DNA of 64,000 nt, from NCBI GenBank assembly GCA_041521345.1, contig JBGOHB010000009.1; one strand, 5' to 3'. The notes beneath the pieces are model-generated. The model ran no database searches. It had not been told where the DNA came from and saw only the letters and a program-made list of their open reading frames with translations. Position numbers and translations under genes: made by a program. The DNA comes from Virgibacillus_N oceani_A. GTDB lineage: Bacteria; Bacillota; Bacilli; Bacillales; Amphibacillaceae. The stretch's first letter is position 1. Every line of letters starts with the position of its first letter. Of the stretch, positions 27,301 through 36,313 are shown in pieces.

Positions 27301-28476
27301 TTATTTTGTTCTCTCCTGATAAGCAAAATAAGCCTGAATTAATGCTTTGGCAGCAATCGGCAATGCCCGCTCGTCAATATCAAATTTCGGATGGTGATGT
27401 GGGTAATCACTGCCTTCTTTATGCGCTCCGGTGAAGAAATAGGTTCCCGGTTTTTCCATCATATAATAGGCAAAATCTTCTCCGCCCATGACTGGTAAAA
27501 TTTCTTCTGTTACATTTACTTCTTTAATATTTTTGCTTGCCTCGAGAACCAACTCCGCTTCTGCTTTATGGTTAACCAAAGGCGGATAGCCTTTCAAATA
27601 ATTAAATGTATAGCTGGCATCATTGGTGTCAGTAATTCCTTTTATTATTTTTTCCATTTCTTCGATGATTCTATGCTGAACTTCTGGATTAAAATAGCGA
27701 ACCGTACCCACCAGTTTGGCAGAATCGGCAATGATATTAAATGCCTGGCCTGCAACAAACTCGCCTACTGTTACTACCGCTGTTTCAAGTGGGTCCAGCC
27801 TTCTGCTCACAATCTGCTGAAGTTGTGTTACGAGCTCTGAACCGAGAACAATGGCATCTTTTGTCTGGTGGGGGAGCGCCCCATGACCACCTTGGCCTTG
27901 GATCGTTATTTCAAACCGGTCTGCTCCAGCCATGAACTCGCGTTTAGATGTTTGAATGACACCGAGGGGAGTAGTCACCCATAAATGCGTGCCGAAAACT
28001 GCTTCCACGTTATCAATTGCGCCAGCTTCAATCATTGGTTTAGCGCCGCCGGGAGCGTACTCCTCTGCATGCTGATGGAGAAAAACTATCGTCCCGGTCA
28101 GCTCTTCTTTATATTCTTTCATTACTTTAGCAAGTGTCAGAAGGGTTGCTGTGTGCCCGTCATGTCCGCATGCATGCATAACGCCATCCACCTTGGATTT
28201 ATACGGCACATCTTTTTCATCCTGAATCGGCAGCCCGTCAAAATCAGCCCTAAGCGCAATGATTTTTCCCGACTTTCCTCCTTTTAATGTGGCAACAACG
28301 CCATTCCCGCCGATATTAGTTACATACGGAATTCCCAACTCCTCATAAAAATCAGCGATATATGCTGCGGTTTTCGTCTCATGAAAAGAAAGTTCCGGGA
28401 ATTGATGAAGGTACCTGCGAATTTCTACCATCTCCTCGTAATGTTCATCTATGTCCTGAAAAATATTCTCAAGCAA
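27301..28476 (-). CDS. M20-family amidohydrolase
   Basis: 391-residue zinc-dependent amidase of the N-acyl-amino acid amidohydrolase / hippurate hydrolase type. Motifs are MHACGHDGHTATLL (metal ligands), FLHQHAEE with the catalytic Glu pair, and GGEDFAYYM near the C-terminus. It probably releases amino acids from N-acyl forms in the cytoplasm; the acyl specificity cannot be told. The start is TTG 28476, with AGGGGGG about 8 bases before it. It is similar in place to B. subtilis YtnL. Confidence 0.87.
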   Translation of the reverse strand: MLENIFQDIDEHYEEMVEIRRYLHQFPELSFHETKTAAYIADFYEELGIPYVTNIGGNGVVATLKGGKSGKIIALRADFDGLPIQDEKDVPYKSKVDGVMHACGHDGHTATLLTLAKVMKEYKEELTGTIVFLHQHAEEYAPGGAKPMIEAGAIDNVEAVFGTHLWVTTPLGVIQTSKREFMAGADRFEITIQGQGGHGALPHQTKDAIVLGSELVTQLQQIVSRRLDPLETAVVTVGEFVAGQAFNIIADSAKLVGTVRYFNPEVQHRIIEEMEKIIKGITDTNDASYTFNYLKGYPPLVNHKAEAELVLEASKNIKEVNVTEEILPVMGGEDFAYYMMEKPGTYFFTGAHKEGSDYPHHHPKFDIDERALPIAAKALIQAYFAYQERTK

Positions 28477-28555
28477 AAAAAACGCCCCCCTATGTACTTT
28501 TCCAATAATTATAACATTATTTATGTTTTAAGTAGGCTTTAAACGCATAAAAACA

Positions 28556-29719
28556 TCAAACGACAACAAAATGACCGAACAGCGAGATAAGAATTATACT
28601 GACAATACCTACTGACACTGCAGCTGTAAAGCCGATATAAAATGGTTTAATCCCAATTCCCTTAAAAGCAGCAAAGTTAGTAGATAAACCGACTCCCGCC
28701 ATCGCAATTCCAAGAAGATAAGTGGTTCCGAACGAACTGGCATTACTATAGATCCCTTCCCATGTACTCTGCTGGAGAAATCCAAAGGCTGTACCTGTAT
28801 TTTCAAGTGTCACATCCCCGATCGTCCTTACGAAGGAGAGGAGCAAAAATCCAATCACGAATAGCGGAATAAATGTATACCATTTCGGCATTTGCTTTTC
28901 CTCGGCATTTTTCTTGTTCGTATTTTTGAAAAATAAATAGGAAACAAGCGGTATAATAGCAATAATAAATAAATTCCTTGTTAATTTTGTAACGGTTGCG
29001 ACATCAACGACAGTCTGCGTTTGAAAGAACTGGTCATAAATTAATGCAGCACCTGTCACTTGGGCTGTATCATGAATGGCTGTACCGAGAAACATCCCAG
29101 CTTTAATAGGGTCATCCGCAAATAAAAAATTGGCTAAAAACGGATACAGCATCATACCGGTTAACCCGAAAATAGTAATATTAGCAACCGCATAAGAAAT
29201 TTCATTTTCCTTAGCCTTGATGACAGGGGATGTCGCCATAATCGCAGTTACGCCGCAGATCCCTGTTCCGGTAGCAATTAAGGTTCCTAAGCGATAGGAC
29301 TGCTTCATCTTATTCGTTAAATACAGCGTGATAAATAACCCTGAAGCAATACATGCCACAATAAGTGGTATGCCGAACGCTCCCAGTTTTATTGCCTCCA
29401 TTAAACTTAAACGAAGCCCGAGCAAAATAATTCCGGCACGCAAGGCATATTTTACGGAAAAAGAAATACCCTTGGCAAACACATCTGAAAGGCTAATCGT
29501 ATTACGAATAATGATTCCTATAATTATAGCCACAAAGATCCCGGAAACCGGTGTTTCACTTTCCGGTGATAAAAGCCCTGCATTAATCATGATATATCCA
29601 ATAAACTCAGCTCCGTAAATGCCGATGAACATTACGCCCAGGCAAAGAATAAGCCCTGGCAATAATTTAACGATAACATTCCATCTTTCACTGTTTATAA
29701 GTTTTTGCAAATTCTCCAT
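28556..29719 (-). CDS. YeiH/UPF0324 family putative sulfate exporter
   Basis: 387-residue membrane protein with about ten hydrophobic helices. LRAGIILLGLRLSLMEAIKLG and GTGICGVTAIMATSPVIKAK are hallmark segments of the UPF0324 family, proposed as sulfate/sulfonate exporters. ATG 29719 has AGGAAGG directly upstream, with unusually short spacing; a TTG three codons further in is a possible alternative. It is not part of an operon with the amidohydrolase as far as spacing shows (79 bases). Confidence 0.82.
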   Translation of the reverse strand: MENLQKLINSERWNVIVKLLPGLILCLGVMFIGIYGAEFIGYIMINAGLLSPESETPVSGIFVAIIIGIIIRNTISLSDVFAKGISFSVKYALRAGIILLGLRLSLMEAIKLGAFGIPLIVACIASGLFITLYLTNKMKQSYRLGTLIATGTGICGVTAIMATSPVIKAKENEISYAVANITIFGLTGMMLYPFLANFLFADDPIKAGMFLGTAIHDTAQVTGAALIYDQFFQTQTVVDVATVTKLTRNLFIIAIIPLVSYLFFKNTNKKNAEEKQMPKWYTFIPLFVIGFLLLSFVRTIGDVTLENTGTAFGFLQQSTWEGIYSNASSFGTTYLLGIAMAGVGLSTNFAAFKGIGIKPFYIGFTAAVSVGIVSIILISLFGHFVVV

Positions 29720-29973
29720 CCTTCCTGCATCAGCAATACACTTGGTTGCTGTTTTCGAATGAACCTAGTTATAGATTAATGATTTTTTTACAATAAGTAA
29801 AATAATCAGTGATACTAACTGTAATAGGCAGTATTTGTTGAAATTGTTTAAAGTTTTATTTTTATAATAATAAAGTCCTTTCGCGTAACTATAACCAGTA
29901 AATTTGTTATGATAAAATTAATTAAGTATGATGTAAAGAGATTCAACTTTGTGTTGCAAGGAGGAGAAGCAAA

Positions 29974-30837
29974 ATGGAAACATTGCAGGTAGGAAGAGCA
30001 AAATTAACATGGCTGAACGGGGGAGTTAATTTTCTTGATGGGGGTGCTATGTTTGGTGTAGTGCCCAAAGCCTTATGGAGCAAAAAATATCCTCATAATG
30101 ATAAAAACCAAATCGAGCTGCGGACAGATCCGATTTTACTGCAGCTGGACGGGAAAAATTATCTGATTGACACTGGAATGGGGAACGATAAATTAACGGA
30201 CAAGCAATTGCGGAATTTTGGTGTGAAGGAAGAATCTTCGATAGTAGCTTCATTGGAGAAAGTTGGACTTAATGTTGGTGATATTGATATTGTGCTCATG
30301 ACCCATTTACATTTTGACCATGCTTGTGGTCTCACGAAAAAAGATGAACAGGGTGAGTTTGGGCCAGTTTTTGAAAACGCTAAAATTTACACTTCTGCTG
30401 TGGAATGGCATGAAATGAGAAATCCGAATATCCGCTCCCAAAATACATATTGGAAGATGAACTGGGAGCCAATTATTAGCCAAGTAGAAACTTTTGAGAA
30501 AGAAATAAAAATTGCTGATGGATTAAAAATGATCCACACGAGCGGTCACAGTGATGGCCATTGTATTCTCGTATTTGAAGAGGGGGAAGACTGCTTCATT
30601 CACATGGCAGATATTATGCCGACACATGCCCACCAGAATAAATTGTGGGCATTAGCCTATGACGATTATCCGGTCACTTCCGTACATCAGAAAGAGCAGT
30701 GGATGGATTTTGGCTATAAAAAACAAGCTTGGTATACATTTTATCATGATGCCTACTATCGTGCGATAAAGTTTAATGTGGATGGGGAGAGATTGGACGA
30801 GGTAGAACGTGAGCGTTATGAGTATGGTGGCAAATAG
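29974..30837 (+). CDS. ytnP: Metallo-beta-lactamase-fold hydrolase (YtnP-like lactonase)
   Basis: 287-residue MBL-fold enzyme with the HxHxDH motif in MTHLHFDHACGL, a second-site His in HTSGHSDGHC and a later His in DIMPTHAHQ. B. subtilis YtnP is a lactonase that degrades acyl-homoserine-type lactones, and both length and context agree. AAGGAGG precedes the ATG. A modest hairpin follows at 30862. Confidence 0.88.
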   Translation: METLQVGRAKLTWLNGGVNFLDGGAMFGVVPKALWSKKYPHNDKNQIELRTDPILLQLDGKNYLIDTGMGNDKLTDKQLRNFGVKEESSIVASLEKVGLNVGDIDIVLMTHLHFDHACGLTKKDEQGEFGPVFENAKIYTSAVEWHEMRNPNIRSQNTYWKMNWEPIISQVETFEKEIKIADGLKMIHTSGHSDGHCILVFEEGEDCFIHMADIMPTHAHQNKLWALAYDDYPVTSVHQKEQWMDFGYKKQAWYTFYHDAYYRAIKFNVDGERLDEVERERYEYGGK

Positions 30838-30861
30838 GGAATAAGCGGTTGTATTAATTTG

Positions 30862-30893
30862 GAGTACTCGAATTTATTTTTGGGTACTCTATT
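30862..30893 (+). terminator. Possible terminator after ytnP
   Basis: Six-base stem GAGTAC / GTACTC with a 16-base loop, followed by TATTTTAG. It is weak but well placed. Confidence 0.45.
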
Positions 30894-31087
30894 TTAGTGA
30901 TAAGGATTGCCTTCAATATTAAAACAAAATTTCTTTCTCCTGCATACAGTTATTGACAGCGATTAAATCATTGTTTTTCCCCACGTAATATATTATTATT
31001 TATTGTATGAAAACAGTGTATTGACTTGTTCATTACTTCACTAGCATATTATTATACAGTTTTTTGGCGTTAGAGAGGAGAATCAGT

Positions 31088-32260
31088 TTGAAAATAGGAA
31101 TCGATAAAATAGGATTTTACGCACCTCATCTATATTTGGATATGAAAAATTTAGCTGCAGCAAGAAACATTGATTCGGATAAATTTACAATTGGGATTGG
31201 ACAGGAGGAAATGGCGCTTGCACCGATTACTCAGGATCCGGTAACACTTGCTGCTAATGCTGCTTTGGAAATATTAAGCAAAGAAGATAAACAAGCTATT
31301 GATTTTGTGATATTTGGAACCGAAACTGGCATTGACAACTCAAAAGCAGCTGGCGTTTATGTTCATCATTTACTCGGACTAAACGAGCAGGCAAGAACAA
31401 TTGAAGTAAAGCAGGCATGTTATGGTGCAACTGCAGGGGTTCAAATGGCAAAAGGTCATATAGCGCTAAACCCTGACAGCAAAGTGCTTGTGCTCGGATC
31501 AGATATAGCAAGATACGGTCTAAACACTGGCGGGGAGTCTACTCAAGGTGCAGGGGCTGTTGCCGTACTTATGAGCAAAGATCCAAAAATCATGGCCCTT
31601 GAAAGTGATAGTACGTATTTAACGAGCGATATTATGGACTTCTGGCGTCCGATTTATTCGGAAACCGCGTTTGTAGACGGGAAGTTTTCTAATGAGCAGT
31701 ATATTGCATTCTTTTCCAATGTATGGAATGGCTATAAAGAAAAAACAGGGCTTGGCATCAAAGATTTTGAAGCATTATGTTTTCATTTGCCGTATACGAA
31801 AATGGGTTTAAAAGCGCTGCGAACCATTTTTGATGAAGGCAGTGAGGAAGATAACGAGCGATTAGTGAATAATTACCAACAAAGCACACTCTATAACCGG
31901 ATTGTCGGAAATATCTATACGGGTTCCTTATATTTGAGTTTAATATCTTTACTTGAAAATAAACCGGGCCTGGAAGAAGGGGCGCGAATTGGTCTGTTTA
32001 GCTATGGTTCAGGCGCAGTCGGTGAGTTTTTCACGGGGATTCTTCAACCCGGATATCAAGACCATTTACGGATAAAGCAGCACACTGAATTGTTTGAATC
32101 ACGGAAAGAAGTATCAGTTGAAGAGTATGAACAGATTTTTGAAGAAACATTACCTGTGGATGGTTCCACTATGAAGCTTGAGGTTGAAAAAGATCCTGCA
32201 GTAATTTGCCTGGCAGGAATAGAAGATAATAAACGACAATATATTAATAAAAATAATTAA
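31088..32260 (+). CDS. mvaS: Hydroxymethylglutaryl-CoA synthase
   Basis: 390-residue thiolase-fold enzyme that condenses acetyl-CoA and acetoacetyl-CoA into HMG-CoA, the entry step of the mevalonate route to isoprenoids. Catalytic Cys111 is in KQACYGATAG, the general-base Glu in FGTETGID (residue 79) and the substrate His in CFHLPYTKMG. The start is TTG 31088 behind GAGAGGAG. The rest of the pathway is not in the window; B. subtilis uses the MEP route instead. Confidence 0.92.
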   Translation: MKIGIDKIGFYAPHLYLDMKNLAAARNIDSDKFTIGIGQEEMALAPITQDPVTLAANAALEILSKEDKQAIDFVIFGTETGIDNSKAAGVYVHHLLGLNEQARTIEVKQACYGATAGVQMAKGHIALNPDSKVLVLGSDIARYGLNTGGESTQGAGAVAVLMSKDPKIMALESDSTYLTSDIMDFWRPIYSETAFVDGKFSNEQYIAFFSNVWNGYKEKTGLGIKDFEALCFHLPYTKMGLKALRTIFDEGSEEDNERLVNNYQQSTLYNRIVGNIYTGSLYLSLISLLENKPGLEEGARIGLFSYGSGAVGEFFTGILQPGYQDHLRIKQHTELFESRKEVSVEEYEQIFEETLPVDGSTMKLEVEKDPAVICLAGIEDNKRQYINKNN

Positions 32261-32304
32261 AGGGTTCAGCTTCAGGGGAGAAGGTACTCAATAGCATTAT
32301 ATTC

Positions 32305-32345
32305 AGGGAGTGTAAAGCGCATAGCGTTTCACACTCCCTATTTTG
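32305..32345 (+). terminator. Rho-independent terminator after mvaS
   Basis: Fifteen-base imperfect stem AGGGAGTGTAAAGCG / CGTTTCACACTCCCT with a 5-base loop and an ATTTTG tail. Confidence 0.8.
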
Positions 32346-32347
32346 CA

Positions 32348-32473
32348 CTTAAGCGGGCAGCAGAGTGGCAGAAACGAGAATATGTAAGGGTATCATTTGA
32401 TAAACTGGACTATAAAACACTAAAGGAAGTACAACCATATCGTTGGTATAAAGCCTATGCAGAGCGATTTTGA
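32348..32473 (+). pseudogene. Unrecognised ORF fragment
   Basis: Open frame with plausible protein composition (AAEWQKREYVRVSFDKLDYK, then KEVQPYRWYKAYAERF and a stop). It has no start codon or ribosome site and begins next to the mvaS terminator, so it looks like the 3' end of a lost gene. I do not recognise the family. The rest of the 32,261-32,701 gap holds the terminator and the cold-shock leader. Confidence 0.35.
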
Positions 32474-32558
32474 ATATGAAAGTAACTGGTGCAATAATTG
32501 AACAAGAAGATTATATGTATAAACCAGACAGAAGAAGGTATCTTTTTTAAATGATACG

Positions 32559-32567
32559 TGTTATACT
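32559..32567 (+). promoter_or_regulatory. Extended -10 promoter of the cold-shock gene
   Basis: TGT-TATACT at 32559-32567 is an extended -10 element; no good -35 is seen. It would give a 5' leader of about 125 bases, the length typical of cold-shock mRNAs whose structure changes with temperature. Confidence 0.45.
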
Positions 32568-32701
32568 ATGAATAACTTAAATTGTTCGTGTTAGCAATAC
32601 AGGATCTATGTCATAGCTTGAAAATGTATATCATCGTCTTGAATTATTATCAGAACAACTAAAGTAATAAACGTGCAGTATGCACAATGGAGGAATTTCA
32701 C

Positions 32702-32899
32702 ATGAACACAGGTTCAGTAAAATGGTTTAACGCAGAAAAAGGTTTTGGATTTATCGAAGTTGAAGGTGGAGACGATGTATTCGTACACTTCTCAGCAATT
32801 CAAGGCGAAGGTTTCAAAACATTAGAAGAAGGTCAAACAGTTTCTTTTGATATCGAAGAAGGTAACCGTGGACCACAAGCAACTAACGTTGTTAAATAA
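32702..32899 (+). CDS. csp: Cold-shock protein
   Basis: 65-residue OB-fold RNA chaperone. RNP1 is KGFGFIEV and RNP2 is DVFVHFSAI, both intact. It binds single-stranded RNA and DNA and eases translation at low temperature. GGAGGA is 9 bases before ATG 32702; the upstream in-frame ATG at 32687 overlaps that site. A strong terminator follows, so it is a single-gene unit. Confidence 0.96.
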   Translation: MNTGSVKWFNAEKGFGFIEVEGGDDVFVHFSAIQGEGFKTLEEGQTVSFDIEEGNRGPQATNVVK

Positions 32900-32914
32900 T
32901 AATTTATAATTGAT

Positions 32915-32952
32915 AAGAAGCCCTTCTGTAACAGAAGGGCTTCTTATTTTTT
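32915..32952 (+). terminator. Rho-independent terminator of csp
   Basis: Perfect 15-base stem AAGAAGCCCTTCTGT / ACAGAAGGGCTTCTT followed by ATTTTTTT. Confidence 0.92.
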
Positions 32953-33172
32953 TGGCAGATAAGAAAGTATAAAACTTTCTTACTGTAAAATGAGAAAGCT
33001 GAATTAAAGGTAAAAAACACACCATTTTATGAGTTGTTTTGCTTATTATATTCATAATGCTAATTGGTAAGTTGTCTCTACTATTATTAGCATTTCTCTC
33101 CCCAAAATGGATCAGTTGTATTTGGTTTACTAAACGTGATATCTATCCGGCCTATGTCATAAATACTGATTT

Positions 33173-33487
33173 CTATGTTGTTTCAATCGAATCAATAACC
33201 GTTCCCGTTTCAAGATCCACATAAAATTCATATTGCTTATTAGTTCCATCCACATTACGGGTAACGCCGCCTTTATACGCATCATACAACAATCCGTTCA
33301 TTTCCACTTCCTCCGGCTTCATATAAATCCAAGAGCCACTTATTGGACCGCTCTTTTTATATGTTTCTTTTGCCCGATTCAATGCTCTTTCCGGGGTTAT
33401 TTTTTGAAAGTTTTCCATTTGTTGACCAGCTAAGTAACCAACTACAACTCCTATCCCTGCAGCAAGTGCTACTCTTTTTACACCCAT
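33173..33487 (-). CDS. ytzB: PepSY-like small secreted protein (YtzB)
   Basis: 104-residue protein with an N-terminal hydrophobic segment (VALAAGIGVVVGYLAG) that may be a signal or anchor, then a region like a PepSY repeat ending YEFYVDLETGTVIDSIE. It matches the place of B. subtilis YtzB, predicted secreted and of unknown role. The start is ATG 33487 behind GAGGTGA; longer frames upstream overlap that site. Confidence 0.75.
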   Translation of the reverse strand: MGVKRVALAAGIGVVVGYLAGQQMENFQKITPERALNRAKETYKKSGPISGSWIYMKPEEVEMNGLLYDAYKGGVTRNVDGTNKQYEFYVDLETGTVIDSIETT

Positions 33488-33655
33488 TGTTCTTTCACCT
33501 CTTGTAAGCAATTTAAATTACATAATATATACTCCTCATTATACAGGAAAGCAATTAAAATAGAAAATTAAATAAGCAAACAATTGGAAAGTGGAAACAA
33601 ATTGTCGCTTTCCGTTATACTTAACACTATACATAGAATCTAATGGAGGGATTAC

Positions 33656-34720
33656 ATGAACCAGGAAACGAAGGATTTATTTAAAAATCTAACTGAACTG
33701 CAAGGAGCCCCGGGGAATGAACAGTTAGTCAGAGGCTACATGGAAAAGGAATTAGAAAAATACGCTGATGAAGTGATCCAGGATAATCTCGGTGGTGTAT
33801 TCGGTGTGAAAAATGGGGAAGGTCCGAAAGTAATGGTTGCCGGACACATGGACGAAGTAGGCTTTATGGTCACCCAAATTACGAAAAACGGAATGATTCG
33901 CTTTCAAACGTTAGGAGGCTGGTGGAATCAGGTATTACTTGCTCAGCGCGTACAAGTAATGACAAATAATGGGCCTGTGGTTGGTGTGATTGGTTCCATT
34001 CCGCCGCATAATTTGACGCCTGAACAGCGGAAAAAGCCGATGGAAATTAAACATATGCTGATTGATATCGGGGCGGATGACAAAGAGGATGCAGAACAAA
34101 TTGGTGTAATACCTGGGCAGCAAATTGTTCCTTTGACACCATTTACGCCGATGGCTAACGAGAAAAAAATCCTTGCTAAAGCTTGGGATAATCGTTATGG
34201 CTGTGGTTTATCCATTGAATTACTAAAAGAATTGCAAAGTGAAACGGTGCCAAACAAGTTATATTCTGGGGCAACAGTTCAGGAAGAGGTGGGCCTTCGC
34301 GGGGCACAGGTTGCAGCGAATATGATTAAGCCGGATATTTTCTATGCGCTCGATGCTTCCCCTGCCAATGATGCAAAAGGGGATGAAAAAGAATTCGGTC
34401 ATGTTGGAAAAGGTGCCTTGCTCAGAATTTTTGACCGCACGATGATAACGCATCGTGGTATGAGAGAATTTATTCTGGACACAGCAGAATCCAATAATAT
34501 TCCGTACCAGTTTTTTGTATCTCAGGGTGGAACGGATGCAGGACGTGTACATATCTCAAATGATGGCGTGCCGTCTGCTGTTGTAGGTATTTGTTCGCGT
34601 TATATTCATACTTCGGCTTCCATCATTCATGTAGATGACTATGCAGCTGCAAAAGAACTGCTTGTAAAGCTTGTAAAACAAACGGACCAAAATACAGTAG
34701 ATCAAATTAGAAAAGCATAA
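33656..34720 (+). CDS. ytoP: M42-family glutamyl aminopeptidase (YtoP)
   Basis: 354-residue di-metal aminopeptidase of the FrvX/PepA type. Motifs are VAGHMDEVGFMV (first metal His/Asp), AWDNRYGCG (bridging Asp), TVQEEVGLRGA with the catalytic Glu pair, and SQGGTDAGRVHIS toward the end. It trims N-terminal residues from peptides in the cytoplasm. GGAGGG precedes the ATG. The DUF84 gene follows after 27 bases. Confidence 0.92.
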   Translation: MNQETKDLFKNLTELQGAPGNEQLVRGYMEKELEKYADEVIQDNLGGVFGVKNGEGPKVMVAGHMDEVGFMVTQITKNGMIRFQTLGGWWNQVLLAQRVQVMTNNGPVVGVIGSIPPHNLTPEQRKKPMEIKHMLIDIGADDKEDAEQIGVIPGQQIVPLTPFTPMANEKKILAKAWDNRYGCGLSIELLKELQSETVPNKLYSGATVQEEVGLRGAQVAANMIKPDIFYALDASPANDAKGDEKEFGHVGKGALLRIFDRTMITHRGMREFILDTAESNNIPYQFFVSQGGTDAGRVHISNDGVPSAVVGICSRYIHTSASIIHVDDYAAAKELLVKLVKQTDQNTVDQIRKA

Positions 34721-34747
34721 ATTGTTACTAGAAATGGATGAACGTAT

Positions 34748-35263
34748 GTGAATATCATTTTAGGTTCTGAAAACCCCGCTAAAATAGAAGCAGTACGAGC
34801 TGTATTTCCGGAAAGAGATATAATTGGCGTAAAAGTTTCGTCTGATGTCGCTGCACAGCCATTCTCCGATGAAGAAACAAGGCAGGGAGCGATGAACCGA
34901 GCGATGAAATGCTTGGATTACGACCCTTTTTCCAGAGGGATTGGATTGGAAGGCGGCGTAATGTACCTGAATGATCAGCTCTTTTTATGTAATTGGGGAG
35001 CACTCGTGGCACCGGATAAAGATGTTTTCACAGCGAGTGGTGCAAGAATTTTACTTCCGGAGGAGATCACCGAAAAGTTGCAGCAGGGTGCTGAACTTGG
35101 GAATGTCATGGACAGCTATGCAAAAAAGAAAGATGTAAGAAATAAAGAAGGCGCTATCGGCATTTTTACGAATGACCGAATTTCTCGAAAGTATATGTTT
35201 GAACATGTTGTATGGCTTTTGAGAGGACAAATGGAATATTGGGAAAGGAAAAAGCAGCGGTAA
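34748..35263 (+). CDS. DUF84 / inosine-xanthosine triphosphatase-like protein
   Basis: 171-residue protein of the YjjX/DUF84 family, which hydrolyses non-canonical purine nucleotides such as ITP and XTP. The N-terminal LGSENPAKIEAVRAVF and the GIGLEGGV motif are typical. The start is GTG 34748 with only a weak upstream GGATG. It forms a pair with ytoP and ends at a shared bidirectional terminator. Confidence 0.82.
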   Translation: MNIILGSENPAKIEAVRAVFPERDIIGVKVSSDVAAQPFSDEETRQGAMNRAMKCLDYDPFSRGIGLEGGVMYLNDQLFLCNWGALVAPDKDVFTASGARILLPEEITEKLQQGAELGNVMDSYAKKKDVRNKEGAIGIFTNDRISRKYMFEHVVWLLRGQMEYWERKKQR

Positions 35264-35278
35264 ATCCCCGCTGCTTTT
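35250..35278. terminator. Bidirectional terminator
   Basis: Perfect 11-base stem AAAAGCAGCGG / CCGCTGCTTTT with a 7-base loop between convergent genes; the stem itself supplies the T tract on either strand. It begins inside the end of the DUF84 gene. Confidence 0.8.
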
Positions 35279-35285
35279 GCACTTG

Positions 35286-35726
35286 CTATTCATAAATATA
35301 GGCAATCACATCAAGTGCCTGTTCTACCGTTTCCACTGTAATGTTTGCTTTGTTGGATAATTCCTTTAATGGATGCACAAGCGATTCGTCACGGACGATA
35401 ATGGTTGGCTTGCCCATTGTGATAGCGGCACTTGCATCCATCGCTGTGTTCCACTGTTTATATTTTTCTCCGAATAACGCAATGACAACGTCTGATTTTT
35501 GCATAAGCACCTGTGTGCGGAAGTTATTGACACTGGATGCTGCGTCATCGCGGTACACATTATCCGGCTGTTTTCCTAAAATCGCTTCCCCAATATCATC
35601 TGAACGATAATGGTTCGTTTGTGGAGCTACAAAAGTTAATGACAGATCTTTTTCCTTGGCGATTTGTTTAACATCTTCACGCCAGTCATCGTGAATTTGT
35701 CCAGCTAAATAAACTGTTAAATCCAT
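35286..35726 (-). CDS. ytoQ: YtoQ family protein
   Basis: 146-residue protein matching B. subtilis YtoQ. The start MDLTVYLAGQIHDDWREDV and the later VVIALFGEKYKQWNTAMDA resemble nucleoside 2-deoxyribosyltransferase folds, which bind nucleotides, but activity has not been shown to my knowledge. AGGGATAT lies before the ATG. It stands alone and converges on the DUF84 gene. Confidence 0.82.
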   Translation of the reverse strand: MDLTVYLAGQIHDDWREDVKQIAKEKDLSLTFVAPQTNHYRSDDIGEAILGKQPDNVYRDDAASSVNNFRTQVLMQKSDVVIALFGEKYKQWNTAMDASAAITMGKPTIIVRDESLVHPLKELSNKANITVETVEQALDVIAYIYE

Positions 35727-35949
35727 AATATCCCTCCGTTATTTTTCATGAATCTATCTATTATAGTAAACAATATTCGTGTATTTTTAAAGTAATTGTT
35801 ACAGCAGGTTCAATTTGAAGGAAATGTGCCGAGTCATTTTTTCTTGCCTAACGGGTTCGAATCTTGGATAATGATAACAAGGTCATGAACATCCATTTTT
35901 AATAAGTCTATATAATTAATGTCAAAAGCTTTTGAAGGAGGATGCAGCA

Positions 35950-36267
35950 ATGGAAAATCTTCAATCAACAGATCAATTTAATCAAAAGATAAAAGACAAC
36001 AAAATAATCATGTATTTCACTGCAGGCTGGTGTCCGGATTGTACATTTATTGAACCTGTTTTACCGGCCATCGAGGAAGAATTCTCCGATTTCACTTTCG
36101 TACAAGTGGACCGCGATGAATTTATAGCTATCTGTCAGGACTATGACGTATTTGGAATCCCAAGTTTTTTGGTTTTTCACCAGGGAGAGGAAGTTGGAAG
36201 ATTTGTAAGCAAAAATAGAAAGACAAAGGAAGAGATCACACAATTTTTAAAAGAACTTCCAGTATAA
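35950..36267 (+). CDS. ytpP: Thioredoxin-like protein (YtpP)
   Basis: 105-residue thioredoxin fold with active-site Cys28-Pro-Asp-Cys31 (GWCPDC) and the cis-Pro segment GIPSFLVF. It is a cytoplasmic thiol-disulfide protein of unknown partner. ATG 35950 has AAGGAGGATG just upstream, so the in-frame start at 35932 is rejected. It begins the ytpP-ytpQ-ytpR run. Confidence 0.9.
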   Translation: MENLQSTDQFNQKIKDNKIIMYFTAGWCPDCTFIEPVLPAIEEEFSDFTFVQVDRDEFIAICQDYDVFGIPSFLVFHQGEEVGRFVSKNRKTKEEITQFLKELPV

Positions 36268-36313
36268 TTGACAGAAGCTTCCAGCTCTTGAATTAAATGA
36301 GGAGGCAATAAGT

